Shown here: positions 41,030 through 47,946 of the stretch, in pieces
How the letters are laid out: each line of letters opens with the position of its first letter
Numbering within the stretch: position 1 is the stretch's first letter
Virus record (IMG/VR): IMGVR_UViG_3300034524_000090
Location: 55,805 to 119,804 of that record
Reading direction: 5' to 3' (one strand)
Origin: a virus
DNA length: 64,000 bases
Made by a program: the position numbers and the translations under genes
Notes under the pieces: model-generated
The model's database searches: none
What the model was told of the DNA's origin: nothing
The model's input: only the letters and a program-made list of their open reading frames with translations

Positions 41030-41416
41030 TTAATTTATTTTATTTGTTAAGGCTTCATAATACATTTCACCCAAATAATCCTTTAAATCCTGATGTTTCC
41101 CAAACCTTCCCTTGACGTCCAAATTAATACCATTTGCCATCAAGGAAGGTCTAATAACTACCTGAAAATCAATCCAGCCATCATAGAAACCATTTTCGTC
41201 CATTCTATGATAGCTGGAATTAATAACCAATCTATCTTCTCGGCTACTTTCAAAATCAAAACGGTTGCCGCTATCGATGCCGCTACCATGCGGCAAATAT
41301 TTTTCAACAATCTCCTCAATTTTTGCTTTGTGTTTTTCCTGCCATTCTACATTATTTCTTTTAATACAATTCAGATACGCAATAAAATGTCCAGCTAAAG
41401 CTTGATAAACACGCAT
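41030..41416 (-). CDS. Hypothetical protein, 128 aa
   Basis: N-terminal helix MRVYQALAGHFIAYLNCIKR, then a beta-sheet region with Asp-rich turns (DENGFYDGWIDFQVVIRPSL) and FGKHQDLKDYLGEMYYEAL. Resembles phage-type conserved hypotheticals; unknown role. Confidence 0.66.
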   Translation of the reverse strand: MRVYQALAGHFIAYLNCIKRNNVEWQEKHKAKIEEIVEKYLPHGSGIDSGNRFDFESSREDRLVINSSYHRMDENGFYDGWIDFQVVIRPSLMANGINLDVKGRFGKHQDLKDYLGEMYYEALTNKIN

Positions 41417-41446
41417 ATTAAATTCCTCCTTCTAAAATTTTTATTT

Positions 41447-41465
41447 GGCCCAAACCGATAGAATC
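41447..41465 (-). promoter_or_regulatory. CTATCGGTTTGGG motif
   Basis: Minus strand GATTCTATCGGTTTGGGCC, before the ribosome binding site of the 41030-41416 gene. Confidence 0.72.
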
Positions 41466-41484
41466 GGCGGGCCGCCCTAAAAAA

Positions 41485-41604
41485 TTAATACTTAATTTTT
41501 TTCCTACAGGCCGTTTTATTTAATTCGGCCTTTTTATTCTGTTTAATGCGGGTACGGGGATTAATTCCCCATACCCGCCGATCTTTGAGTAAGATAATTT
41601 TCAT
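41485..41604 (-). CDS. 39-aa very basic peptide
   Basis: ATG overlaps the TGA of the upstream gene. Begins MKIILLKDRRVWGINPRTRI and ends KTACRKKIKY; Arg/Lys-rich, probably nucleic-acid binding. Confidence 0.55.
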   Translation of the reverse strand: MKIILLKDRRVWGINPRTRIKQNKKAELNKTACRKKIKY

Positions 41605-41888
41605 GGGATCACCTCTATATATTCTGAATCTTGGACAGCCTGTAAGACCGCCCTATATATATTTTGTTCCTCTTCATATATGAAGAGGAAACTGTTCATA
41701 ATATCTGTTATTTCTTCTGTTTCTAGGCCGAAAATTTTCAGCCCGAAACAGAAAAACGTAGCGAACAATTTATTATTTACATCTATTTTTTCCATCCCCG
41801 CCGCAAAACGGCGAAGATGGTCAAAGGAGATACGGACTGGTTTTTCTTCAAGCACGATACCGTTTTCATGATCAATTATTTGAAGCAT
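41601..41888 (-). CDS. Hypothetical protein, 95 aa
   Basis: Contains VRISFDHLRRFAAGMEKIDV and a Phe-rich helix LFATFFCFGLKIFG; acidic C-terminus. Unknown. Confidence 0.62.
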   Translation of the reverse strand: MLQIIDHENGIVLEEKPVRISFDHLRRFAAGMEKIDVNNKLFATFFCFGLKIFGLETEEITDIMNSFLFIYEEEQNIYRAVLQAVQDSEYIEVIP

Positions 41889-41921
41889 ACCATATTCCTC
41901 CTTTAATTAATGTATTATATA

Positions 41922-42251
41922 TTATAACGTAATTATATACCATACAATTTTATCTCTATATTGTTCTAACTCTGCAAAGTCTAAGACCTTGCCTTCAGGT
42001 AGTCTGCAATTCAGACTGCCTACTACAACTATATCGCCCTTTTTTAACTGCAAGAATTGCCTGTTAGGTTGAACAGGTAATTCTAATAACTGCCCAAATA
42101 ATTGGGCAGTTCCTTCGTGCCCAATTACCGATACAAACCCTTCTTTGAGAAGGGTTTGTACTTCTTCTAATGTAACTTTTTTTACGTTGATATTAATTTC
42201 ATCAAATAGAGACAGCATAGTGATAGAAAAGGCATTAACTAAATAAAGCAT
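41922..42251 (-). CDS. Hypothetical protein (STIV B116-like pattern), 109 aa
   Basis: Begins MLYLVNAFSITML; the pattern ITLEEVQTLLKEGFVSVIGHEGTAQLFGQLLELPV and LKKGDIVVVGSL resembles the small STIV B116-type family found in viruses and plasmids (memory-based). Its role there is unknown; DNA binding has been suggested. Confidence 0.68.
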   Translation of the reverse strand: MLYLVNAFSITMLSLFDEININVKKVTLEEVQTLLKEGFVSVIGHEGTAQLFGQLLELPVQPNRQFLQLKKGDIVVVGSLNCRLPEGKVLDFAELEQYRDKIVWYIITL

Positions 42252-42288
42252 AATTTTCTCCTCCCCAAATTTTGTTCTCGCCCAATCC

Positions 42289-42306
42289 GATATATATTAT
42301 ATCAGA
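42289..42306 (-). promoter_or_regulatory. CTATCGGTTTGGG motif with TATAAT upstream
   Basis: Minus strand TATAATATATATCGGATTGG followed by GC, upstream of the 41922-42251 gene. Confidence 0.68.
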
Positions 42307-42322
42307 TTAGGCTTCCAACCAA

Positions 42323-42357
42323 TAAAAAAACCCAGGCAGAAAATATCTGCCTGGGTA
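42323..42357 (-). terminator. Strong intrinsic terminator after the 42363-42581 gene
   Basis: ACCCAGGCAGA pairs with TCTGCCTGGGT on the minus strand, followed by seven Ts. Confidence 0.92.
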
Positions 42358-42362
42358 TAATT

Positions 42363-42581
42363 TTATTCGTAAATTTCAAACTCATCCCTATTTTCCTCTA
42401 TCCAGGGAACTAACTCCCTGGAAAAAGGAAAATCAGAAATTAAAAGTACATTTTCAAGTTCTTTTTCTGTAATGGGACCATAGGTCCCAATGATTTCCCA
42501 ACGGGGTATAGATCCAACAGCTTTCATTTCGACGGCGTACAATTCGCCGTTTTTCCTTTGCCAAATCTGATACTTAATCAT
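42363..42581 (-). CDS. Hypothetical protein, 72 aa
   Basis: Begins MIKYQIWQRKNGELYAVEMK; small beta protein with acidic end. ATG overlaps the TGA of the 33-aa gene upstream. Confidence 0.62.
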   Translation of the reverse strand: MIKYQIWQRKNGELYAVEMKAVGSIPRWEIIGTYGPITEKELENVLLISDFPFSRELVPWIEENRDEFEIYE

Positions 42582-42679
42582 TCTTTTCCCTCCTCTTCTT
42601 TATATTCACTACAGACGGGAACTTTGCTCCCGTCTTTCAAAATAATATAGCAGTCACAACCACAACCATATTTACACAT
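42578..42679 (-). CDS. 33-aa Cys-rich peptide
   Basis: MCKYGCGCDCYIIL has four Cys in nine residues, plus one more downstream; acidic tail. GGAGGAGG of the preceding gene's end serves as ribosome binding site. Metal binding is likely. Confidence 0.55.
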   Translation of the reverse strand: MCKYGCGCDCYIILKDGSKVPVCSEYKEEEGKE

Positions 42680-42682
42680 ATT

Positions 42683-42808
42683 TTATTCCTCCTCCTCCTT
42701 ATAGCAATTTTCTATTGAAATGTCGTATCCACAGAAGGGGCATAAGGCCCCTTCTGCTAACTCTAAGACAATATCTAATTTAATACCGCAACAATGTTTT
42801 AGTAGCAT
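42683..42808 (-). CDS. 41-aa zinc-binding peptide
   Basis: HCCGIKLDIV and LCPFCGYDISIENC give a treble-clef-like Cys pattern; acidic end EEEE. AAAGGAGG upstream. Confidence 0.6.
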   Translation of the reverse strand: MLLKHCCGIKLDIVLELAEGALCPFCGYDISIENCYKEEEE

Positions 42809-42843
42809 ATTATATACCTCCTTTATTATGTATTAGGGACTGG

Positions 42844-43206
42844 CTATTTCGCCAGTCCTTTAAGCAAATTAAAGAACATCTTGGTCTGGTAAACGCCTTT
42901 TACCAGACCATAATAACCATTCTGGTACCTTTTCAGTACCAGAATTTTTTCTGTATCCGAAACTAGAGCATAATGTATTCCATTATGCTCTGTAGCCGAC
43001 AGTATTTTAATACTATCAACATCAAGGAATGTTGCAAACCGTTCCTTAATCACAGGCAAATCCTCTTCAAATAATTGAAGAGGATTCTTCTTGATATTAA
43101 TTGATTTAATTACTTCTTTCAATTCATCGACGGTATATTCTACACCGTCGATAATAATAACGTTATTCACGTTCTCACTAACAATATTCTTCTTTTTCCT
43201 TGCCAT
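42844..43206 (-). CDS. Hypothetical protein, 120 aa
   Basis: A basic N-terminus (MARKKKN) is followed by VIIDGVEYTVDELKEVIKS and a beta-rich core (LSATEHNGIHYALVSDTEKILVLK). No family recognised. Its long leader contains a structured element (43217-43330). Confidence 0.65.
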   Translation of the reverse strand: MARKKKNIVSENVNNVIIIDGVEYTVDELKEVIKSINIKKNPLQLFEEDLPVIKERFATFLDVDSIKILSATEHNGIHYALVSDTEKILVLKRYQNGYYGLVKGVYQTKMFFNLLKGLAK

Positions 43207-43216
43207 TATTATTCCT

Positions 43217-43330
43217 CCTTAATTAGTTTTTTTAGCAAGTAGCTTACCGCTACCTGCTGTCACCCAAAATGGGCACGAAGACCCTTCCGTTTAGGCGTCC
43301 CAACGCTTCGCGGGTTTTGGGAATTTTTGC
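43217..43330 (-). ncRNA. Candidate structured 5' leader RNA (copy A)
   Basis: On the minus strand CCCAAAA...TTTTGGG encloses a branched region including CGC-GAA-GCG, GGGACGC and a GAAG/CTTC hairpin, then a separate hairpin AGCAGGTAGC/GCTACTTGCT directly before AAGGAGG. The block AAAATTCC..AAAACC..CGTTGGGAC is repeated at 44528-44572. It may be a regulatory leader; the ligand, if any, is unknown. Confidence 0.4.
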
Positions 43331-43354
43331 CAGCCTATTAGAACCAATATTATT

Positions 43355-43445
43355 CCATATAGAGCCAAATATGAACCATATAGAACTATATAGAACCATA
43401 TAGACTATTTGGGCCAAATAGATAGATATAAGCCAATATAGTCCA
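43355..43445. repeat. CATATAGA-type low-complexity repeats
   Basis: Repeated short units (CCATATAGA, GAACCATATAGA, ACTATATAGA) across about 90 bp, flanked by terminators. A minus-strand frame crosses them but has no ribosome binding site and contains a terminator hairpin, so no gene is called. Confidence 0.6.
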
Positions 43446-43514
43446 AATAAAAAAATACGGCCCAATAAGGCCGCATAGAAAAAAAACAAAAAAATAAAGG
43501 GGAATAATCCCCTT
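43446..43514 (-). terminator. Tandem intrinsic terminators after the sigma-like gene
   Basis: AAGGGG/CCCCTT (43497-43514) followed by a T-rich run, then CGGCC/GGCCG (43458-43473) followed by TATTTTTTTATTT on the minus strand. Confidence 0.85.
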
Positions 43515-44085
43515 AGTCGAATGTATATTCAACTCCACGTCTATCTACATTGAAGTAGATAGACGCCACTAATCTCACATTACTTATTATATTGGATATT
43601 TCGCTCACAGACTTTTTAAGCCTATGAGCGATCTCGTATCTATTATATCCAAGCAGTAAATATTTTATTACTGCTCGGTATTCGGCCCCAAATAACTCCA
43701 TAAACCCTTTTATTTCTTCGACAGTATCATCTTCAATAGCGTCAAAGAGATTATCAACCTTAATTTTATCAATATATGCTCCTACGAACTCGCCGTCATT
43801 ATTGGCGAGTTCTTGTTCTAAATATATTTCTATCCGTTCCATTTCCGTCAATCTTTGACGGACAATAGAACGTATTTTATTCTTTATTGTCCTCCATTCT
43901 TTCCCTGGTGTTAACTTTACCAGGGAAACCGCCAATTCTTGATATATATCGGCCTTTTCCCAATCGAAAAGGCCGTAATAATTCAATACCTCAGTTATCA
44001 TCCTGTAAATTAAACCTTTTTGAGCCTCCATAAAGGCCCAAAGGGTCTCATATTGTTTTCTTTGAGTTTTTGTTAACATTTTCAT
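43513..44085 (-). CDS. Sigma-factor-like protein
   Basis: 190 aa. The N-terminal half has a region-2-like arrangement (GLIYRMITEVLNYYGLFDWEKADIYQELAVSLV). The C-terminal half has a region-4-like helix-turn-helix (EYRAVIKYLLLGYNRYEIAHRLKKSVSEISNIISNVR). It is small enough for an ECF-type or phage late sigma factor. It may direct element promoters that have a TATAAT box but no -35. Linked to a strong upstream promoter and long leader. Confidence 0.7.
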   Translation of the reverse strand: MKMLTKTQRKQYETLWAFMEAQKGLIYRMITEVLNYYGLFDWEKADIYQELAVSLVKLTPGKEWRTIKNKIRSIVRQRLTEMERIEIYLEQELANNDGEFVGAYIDKIKVDNLFDAIEDDTVEEIKGFMELFGAEYRAVIKYLLLGYNRYEIAHRLKKSVSEISNIISNVRLVASIYFNVDRRGVEYTFD

Positions 44086-44166
44086 ACTGTATTCCTCCCT
44101 TATTATATTCTATATTCAATTGTATTTCCCTCAGCCGTTTTTCGGCTTCATAGGGAATTTATATTA

Positions 44167-44316
44167 TTATAATTCATCAATTACTCTTTGAACTTTATTG
44201 TAAAACTCATCTAACAGAATTACTCCTTTGTTATAATCCTTTAGTATTCGTTTTATTCTTTCAATGGCTTGTTTACATTTTTGTCCTTCTTCAATTGCTT
44301 TAATTAATTCTTCCAT
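44167..44316 (-). CDS. 49-aa helical protein
   Basis: ATG follows AAGGAGG. Begins MEELIKAIEEGQKCKQAIER and continues as heptad-like helices. First gene behind the 44480 promoter and its leader; cotranscribed with the sigma-like gene. Unknown. Confidence 0.6.
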   Translation of the reverse strand: MEELIKAIEEGQKCKQAIERIKRILKDYNKGVILLDEFYNKVQRVIDEL

Positions 44317-44329
44317 ATCTCATTCCTCC

Positions 44330-44473
44330 TTAGTATATTCCATATTCAATTGTTTGGTAACGCAGTATTCCCGATGGCGTACTGCGTCCAAGGACAATAA
44401 TATTAATATATTTTTATTGCCCTTGGATTTTTTCGATATTAACTTGTCAAAGAGCAACGCAGGAAAATCCTGC
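44330..44473 (-). ncRNA. Structured leader with attenuator-like hairpins
   Basis: In the transcript from the 44480 promoter: a 13-bp stem CCAAGGGCAATAA/TTATTGTCCTTGG (one G-U pair) over a 13-nt loop, then CGCAGTA/TACTGCG, before the ribosome binding site. No T tract follows, so regulation would be by folding, RNA stability or protein binding. Confidence 0.55.
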
Positions 44474-44479
44474 AAGTAT

Positions 44480-44508
44480 ATTTTAGCACGTGTCAAGGTT
44501 GTTGTCAA
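44480..44508 (-). promoter_or_regulatory. Strong sigma-A promoter
   Basis: TTGACA, 17-nt spacer, TAAAAT on the minus strand. A second TTGACA lies inside the spacer. Drives the 49-aa gene and the sigma-like gene. Confidence 0.85.
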
Positions 44509-44527
44509 GTAGGTTAGCAAGATGCCT

Positions 44528-44572
44528 GTCAAACCTTGAGTCCCAACGGTTTCTGGTTTTGACGGAATTTTC
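44528..44572 (-). repeat. Structured element, copy B
   Basis: On the minus strand AAAATTCCGTCAAAACC...CGTTGGGAC, closed by GTCAAA/TTTGAC, 20 nt upstream of the 44480 promoter. Related to copy A near 43300. Confidence 0.5.
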
Positions 44573-44640
44573 TGTCTTTCCAGCTTTTGCCAGACATTAT
44601 ATACAGACGTATATATAGACTGATTAAGATTAAGACGATA

Positions 44641-44661
44641 AAAGGCAAACCGATAGAATAT
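44641..44661 (-). promoter_or_regulatory. CTATCGGTTTGGG motif
   Basis: Minus strand ATATTCTATCGGTTTGCC. Confidence 0.7.
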
Positions 44662-44790
44662 AAGGCGTTATATATAGAAAAGACGCCGTAAAAAATAGCC
44701 TATATATTTTTTATATAAGCCAAAAATTCGCCGCAGGAAAAATTCGCCGCAATAAAAAACAACCACATATAAAAACTAATACAAATAAAA

Positions 44791-44810
44791 ATCTAAACCG
44801 ATAGAATACC
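44791..44810 (-). promoter_or_regulatory. CTATCGGTTTGGG motif
   Basis: Minus strand GTATTCTATCGGTTTAG. Confidence 0.7.
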
Positions 44811-44868
44811 CAGGTATATATATAAAACCCATATAAAATCTTTTTCTCTTCCAATTTATTCTATATTC

Positions 44869-44889
44869 AGCCAATCTGATAGAATAATA
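44869..44889 (-). promoter_or_regulatory. CTATCGGTTTGGG motif
   Basis: Minus strand TATTATTCTATCAGATTGGC. Confidence 0.68.
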
Positions 44890-45016
44890 GGGATTTTATT
44901 AATCCTTTTTACCAGGCATTTTTCCCCTATATAAAAAAATATAGGAATTAATATTAAGCCTAATTATAATATTCAGACTATATATATAACCTTAATTGTA
45001 AGAATTATATTATATT

Positions 45017-45140
45017 ACAGTAAAAAGAGTGCCCAAAAATAACATATTTTTCCAGTAAAAATTCTTCCGAAAGATTTCCTTTTTCTTCCAGTAAAAATCT
45101 ATGCCAAAGACTTTTTCCAGTTTTTTCCATGTAAAAAGAC
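45017..45140. repeat. Four iteron-like repeats with ~36-nt period
   Basis: ACAGTAAAAAGAGTGCCCAA, CCAGTAAAAATTCTTCCGAA, CCAGTAAAAATCTATGCCAA and CCATGTAAAAAGAC start at 45017, 45052, 45088 and 45127. Confidence 0.6.
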
Positions 45141-45169
45141 AAAAAAAGAAGGAAGGGAAAAACCCTTCC
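45140..45169 (-). terminator. Intrinsic terminator of the coiled-coil gene
   Basis: GGAAGGG/CCCTTCC stem on the minus strand followed by TTCTTTTTTTGT. Confidence 0.88.
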
Positions 45170-45182
45170 TAGAAGTCCTTTT

Positions 45183-45521
45183 TTATTTTATTATTTCATT
45201 TAAGAGGATAACATCCTCTTTCGTCATTTTAGACTTTATATATAATCTTTTTTGTATGGCATTCAATGTCGCTATGCTTATATATCCTTGATCTGTAATA
45301 AATGCTACTGTATTATTCTCTGTCAGGTATTTAACTATTTTAATCTTTAAAGCATCCTCCGCTTTTTTGATAGCATTCTTTATAATGTCTTCTGTTATTT
45401 CATTGCTTTTTTTGGCCTTTAATTCTTTGTTTTCTTGTTCTAATACTGCAATTTTTGCTTTTAATGCTTGTAATTCCGCTAAAATAGCATCATTAATCTG
45501 GTTAGCTTTTTTTGTAGCCAT
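45183..45521 (-). CDS. Coiled-coil hypothetical protein
   Basis: 112 aa. A heptad-rich helix (ILAELQALKAKIAVLEQENKELKAKK) precedes a small domain with YLTENNTVAFITDQGYISIATL. It may be a DNA-associated or replication-control protein given its place between two repeat-rich intergenic regions; that is inference. Confidence 0.7.
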   Translation of the reverse strand: MATKKANQINDAILAELQALKAKIAVLEQENKELKAKKSNEITEDIIKNAIKKAEDALKIKIVKYLTENNTVAFITDQGYISIATLNAIQKRLYIKSKMTKEDVILLNEIIK

Positions 45522-45547
45522 TACAATCTACCTCCAATAATTGGGAT

Positions 45548-45595
45548 TTATTAACTTGTTTTAACGTCCTAGCCAGATAGCTGGCTGTGGACGTA
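45548..45595 (-). ncRNA. Strong hairpin between the 54-aa and coiled-coil genes
   Basis: ACGTCC..AGCCAG pairs with CTGGCT..GGACGT on the minus strand, a 12-bp stem with a small internal loop, followed by TAAAACAAG. Could be a weak terminator or an RNA control element. Confidence 0.5.
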
Positions 45596-45602
45596 AATAT
45601 GT

Positions 45603-45767
45603 TTACGCAAGTTTAGCTAAATATAAACTTACTTTTCGTTGAATCTCTTCCATATTACAGTATTTACAATTCCTGAAACAACTATCACAGAATTTTTCCC
45701 AGTTAATTGGCTTATTCATGCGTATTTGCTTTGCTACATACTGAAGGATTCTTTCTTCCCTTGTCAT
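45603..45767 (-). CDS. 54-aa Cys-rich protein
   Basis: ATG with AAAGGAG upstream. Begins MTREERILQYVAKQIRMNKP; FCDSCFRNCKYC supplies four Cys, probably zinc. Lies at the edge of the iteron-bearing region. Confidence 0.62.
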   Translation of the reverse strand: MTREERILQYVAKQIRMNKPINWEKFCDSCFRNCKYCNMEEIQRKVSLYLAKLA

Positions 45768-46036
45768 TGTTGTACTCCTTTCTTTTGGACTTGCGCTTTA
45801 TTCACTTGTCAAAGAACTCGCTTAATATATTCGACGTTTTTTCATACATTCCTTCTTTCCGCATAAAAATTTTTGTTGTTTTTTTATCGCTTGTCAGCTA
45901 TTGATATATCTATGTTTGAAGTCTTTTTTTCAATTGTCTGAAGATAAAAACTTTGAGGCATAAGATGCATAGTTATGCAGTATAATGCTGGGTTTATACA
46001 AGCTACCTTATTATATATATATAAAACATATATAAA

Positions 46037-46130
46037 TGTATTAGACGCATTGACGTATTAATGTATTGGACGTATTGACGTATTGAGGTATTGATGTATT
46101 GTTGTATTGTTGTATTGGACGCATTGTTGG
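46037..46130 (+). repeat. Array of 8-9-bp direct repeats (GTATTGA-type)
   Basis: About eleven units such as TGTATTAGA, CGTATTGA, TGTATTGGA, CGCATTGTT run head to tail, directly beside a TATATATATATA tract. Confidence 0.85.
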
Positions 46131-46210
46131 TTTCCTTATTTTCCCATGATTTCATTGTATATATTGTATATACACACTATATATTTATTATTCCGATGAG
46201 TTTACTAGGA

Positions 46211-46236
46211 TTTCGTATAAAAGATATTATACGAAA
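46211..46236. repeat. 10-bp inverted repeat
   Basis: TTTCGTATAA and TTATACGAAA around AAGATA. Confidence 0.85.
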
Positions 46237-46465
46237 TACGTTCCTGGCTTTGTTTATCTATACTGTATTTATTCTCTATATGTTTTAATATGGTTTATAT
46301 AGGGGCGGTATTTTCATCACTATTTATGCTTGCATATATACGCATCCTAGCGCACACCCACACATTACTCGGCCCCCAAAAAACACAATCCAACCGTCCA
46401 AAAACGGCCTAATTGATCCTTAGTAGACATAATATAATAAGACCTATATATGCGACATATTACAC

Positions 46466-46500
46466 TTGACAATTTAGGCTTTCCTGTTGACAAAATAGGC
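46466..46500 (+). repeat. Paired direct repeats 21 bp apart
   Basis: TTGACAATTTAGGC (46466) and TTGACAAAATAGGC (46487), two helical turns apart. Each starts with a -35-like hexamer. Confidence 0.75.
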
Positions 46501-46615
46501 TAATACGTCTACTGCTGTATAGGGCCTATAACAGAAAAGGCTAAATAGAAAAAAGCTAGTATTCGATAATACCAAATGGGTTTTAGATCATATTAAGCAT
46601 AAAGGTTTTTAGACA

Positions 46616-46648
46616 CAAAAAAGGCCCAATTAAAACTTCTAATTGAGC
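46616..46648 (-). terminator. Intrinsic terminator of the 46662-47183 gene
   Basis: GCTCAATTA/TAATTGGGC stem on the minus strand followed by CTTTTTTGTG. Confidence 0.8.
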
Positions 46649-46661
46649 TTAAATAAACTAT

Positions 46662-47183
46662 CTATATTGGGTTATCTTTGATAAATTTGGCTTTAGCTTT
46701 ATTAAAATCTCCTGGGCCATAACGGGCTAAAATATCTTTGGCTGTATTGATTATCTTTTTGGCTTCCTCTCTTTGTGATTTAGGCCATTTGACGGCTGAT
46801 GAACGGATATATTTTAGATTTTCATTATACCAATGGAATACTATCCATTCTTGTTCTGTTAGGGCTTCTATTTCAGGTATTTGATGTTCATCAGTAATAT
46901 TTAAAAAGCAATCCATATGCAAAGGATCATCTAGGCGATCATATATCTTTATATCTAATCTTATCAAAGGAAACTTTTCTATCTCGTAGAGTTCTAATCT
47001 TACTGAGTGGATGGCATTTTTACAGGCTTTTATTGTCTTATTGTCTATATGGATAAATAAACTACACCCCATATTAGTCCATATAGGTATAACGCCATAA
47101 CCTATTTGGTTAAAGGCTTCTATTATTTCAGGTGGTAAATAATCAGGAGGGGCTATTAGGATTTCTGGCGGGATTTTTTGCAC
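46662..47183 (-). CDS. Hypothetical protein, 173 aa
   Basis: Begins MQKIPPEILIAPPDYLPPEI; then CKNAIHSVRLELYEIEKFPLIRLDIKIYDRLDDPLHMDCFLN, a beta-rich segment; C-terminal helical and basic. Not recognised. Monocistronic between two terminators. Confidence 0.68.
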   Translation of the reverse strand: MQKIPPEILIAPPDYLPPEIIEAFNQIGYGVIPIWTNMGCSLFIHIDNKTIKACKNAIHSVRLELYEIEKFPLIRLDIKIYDRLDDPLHMDCFLNITDEHQIPEIEALTEQEWIVFHWYNENLKYIRSSAVKWPKSQREEAKKIINTAKDILARYGPGDFNKAKAKFIKDNPI

Positions 47184-47221
47184 AACAACACCTCTTTTGA
47201 TATTATAACCCTAAATCCTAT

Positions 47222-47246
47222 AAAAATAAAAGGCCCTATAGGGGCC
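47222..47246 (-). terminator. Intrinsic terminator upstream of the 46662-47183 gene
   Basis: GGCCC/GGGCC hairpin on the minus strand followed by TTTTATTTTTA; ends the transcript of the 47318-47833 gene. Confidence 0.8.
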
Positions 47247-47317
47247 TATTTAACTAAAGTTTAATATTAAATTTATTATTATATTTTAAGGGGATTAAAG
47301 TTTAATAAAATCTTAAT

Positions 47318-47833
47318 TTATTCTTTCAAGGTTACAGTTATGCCCGTTTTAGGATTATCTTTAGGATAATACATTATAGCTTTAGGCATAGATGTGATAT
47401 ATTTACTGGTTCTGTATTTAGAAGAATACCCAGGAGGTATTAGATCCTCTTCTTTAGAACCTATAGTAGAAACATTTCCATTGGGCCAAACTATTTCAAA
47501 GCTAGAAGGATAAAATTTAATTGGTTGATTTGACGGATTAACAACGTCTACAATATATTGTTTTTCTAGTTTATCATATATAAAATTTATAAAGGTAAAA
47601 GGTCTCTTTCTTTCTATAACTGTTATTACACGATATTGTTCATTATCAATATCAGGTATATTTTTCGCCACTCTAAAACTGGAAGCATTACTATTATATA
47701 TAAAAATAATAATAAAGAATAATGCTATTAAACCTGTGATTAAACCTATTACAAGACGTTTATTATTTTTTGCTGTTTCTGTTGTTTTCTCATTTTTCTC
47801 TGCGGCCAGATTTTTTTCAGGCGGTAAGGACAT
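47318..47833 (-). CDS. Single-pass membrane protein with extracytoplasmic beta domain
   Basis: 171 aa. A charged cytoplasmic N-terminus (about 25 residues), one transmembrane helix (VIGLITGLIALFFIIIFIY), then a beta-rich domain with DVVNPSNQPIKFYPSSFEIVWPNGNVS, like DUF4352-type surface domains. Probably displayed on the host surface. Own consensus promoter. Confidence 0.72.
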   Translation of the reverse strand: MSLPPEKNLAAEKNEKTTETAKNNKRLVIGLITGLIALFFIIIFIYNSNASSFRVAKNIPDIDNEQYRVITVIERKRPFTFINFIYDKLEKQYIVDVVNPSNQPIKFYPSSFEIVWPNGNVSTIGSKEEDLIPPGYSSKYRTSKYITSMPKAIMYYPKDNPKTGITVTLKE

Positions 47834-47867
47834 CGCTATAACCTCCTTAGTTTTGTTTTACAAGGAA

Positions 47868-47896
47868 ATTATAGCATATCCTGACAGAACTGTAAA
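47868..47896 (-). promoter_or_regulatory. Sigma-A promoter for the membrane protein gene
   Basis: TTTACA, 17-nt spacer, TATAAT on the minus strand, about 35 nt before the start codon. Confidence 0.88.
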
Positions 47897-47946
47897 GGTA
47901 TTTTTTAATTAACCACACAATGACGTACAAGCTCTTTAGGATTATC

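Larger units (their letters stand above)
44573..45139. other. Gene-free control region with motif cluster and 36-nt periodic repeats
   Basis: No gene supported over about 570 bp. It holds three copies of the CTATCGGTTTGGG motif and four CCAGTAAAAA repeats, within a very AT-rich context. Candidate origin, centromere or control region. Confidence 0.6.
45870..46615. other. Gene-free, AT-rich candidate replication origin region
   Basis: About 750 bp without a supportable gene. It contains alternating TATATA tracts, the short-repeat array at 46037-46130, a 10-bp inverted repeat at 46211-46236 and a pair of TTGACAA repeats at 46466-46500. Plus-strand frames through it lack ribosome binding sites. 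Confidence 0.55.

Noticed and set aside
43250-43489. 79-codon hydrophobic minus-strand frame
   Set aside because: No ribosome binding site; it contains an intrinsic terminator and CATATAGA repeats that explain its odd composition.
44320-44532. 70-codon minus-strand frame
   Set aside because: It covers a consensus promoter and the structured leader; no ribosome binding site before its TTG.
45017-45140. CRISPR array
   Set aside because: Repeats are only partly conserved, spacers are not of uniform length beyond the phasing, and no cas genes are nearby; the Cas4-like nuclease at 12 kb has AddB-like context.
45639-46288. Several plus-strand frames of 65-75 codons
   Set aside because: No ribosome binding sites, atypical composition, and they lie antisense to the 54-aa gene or in the repeat-rich region.
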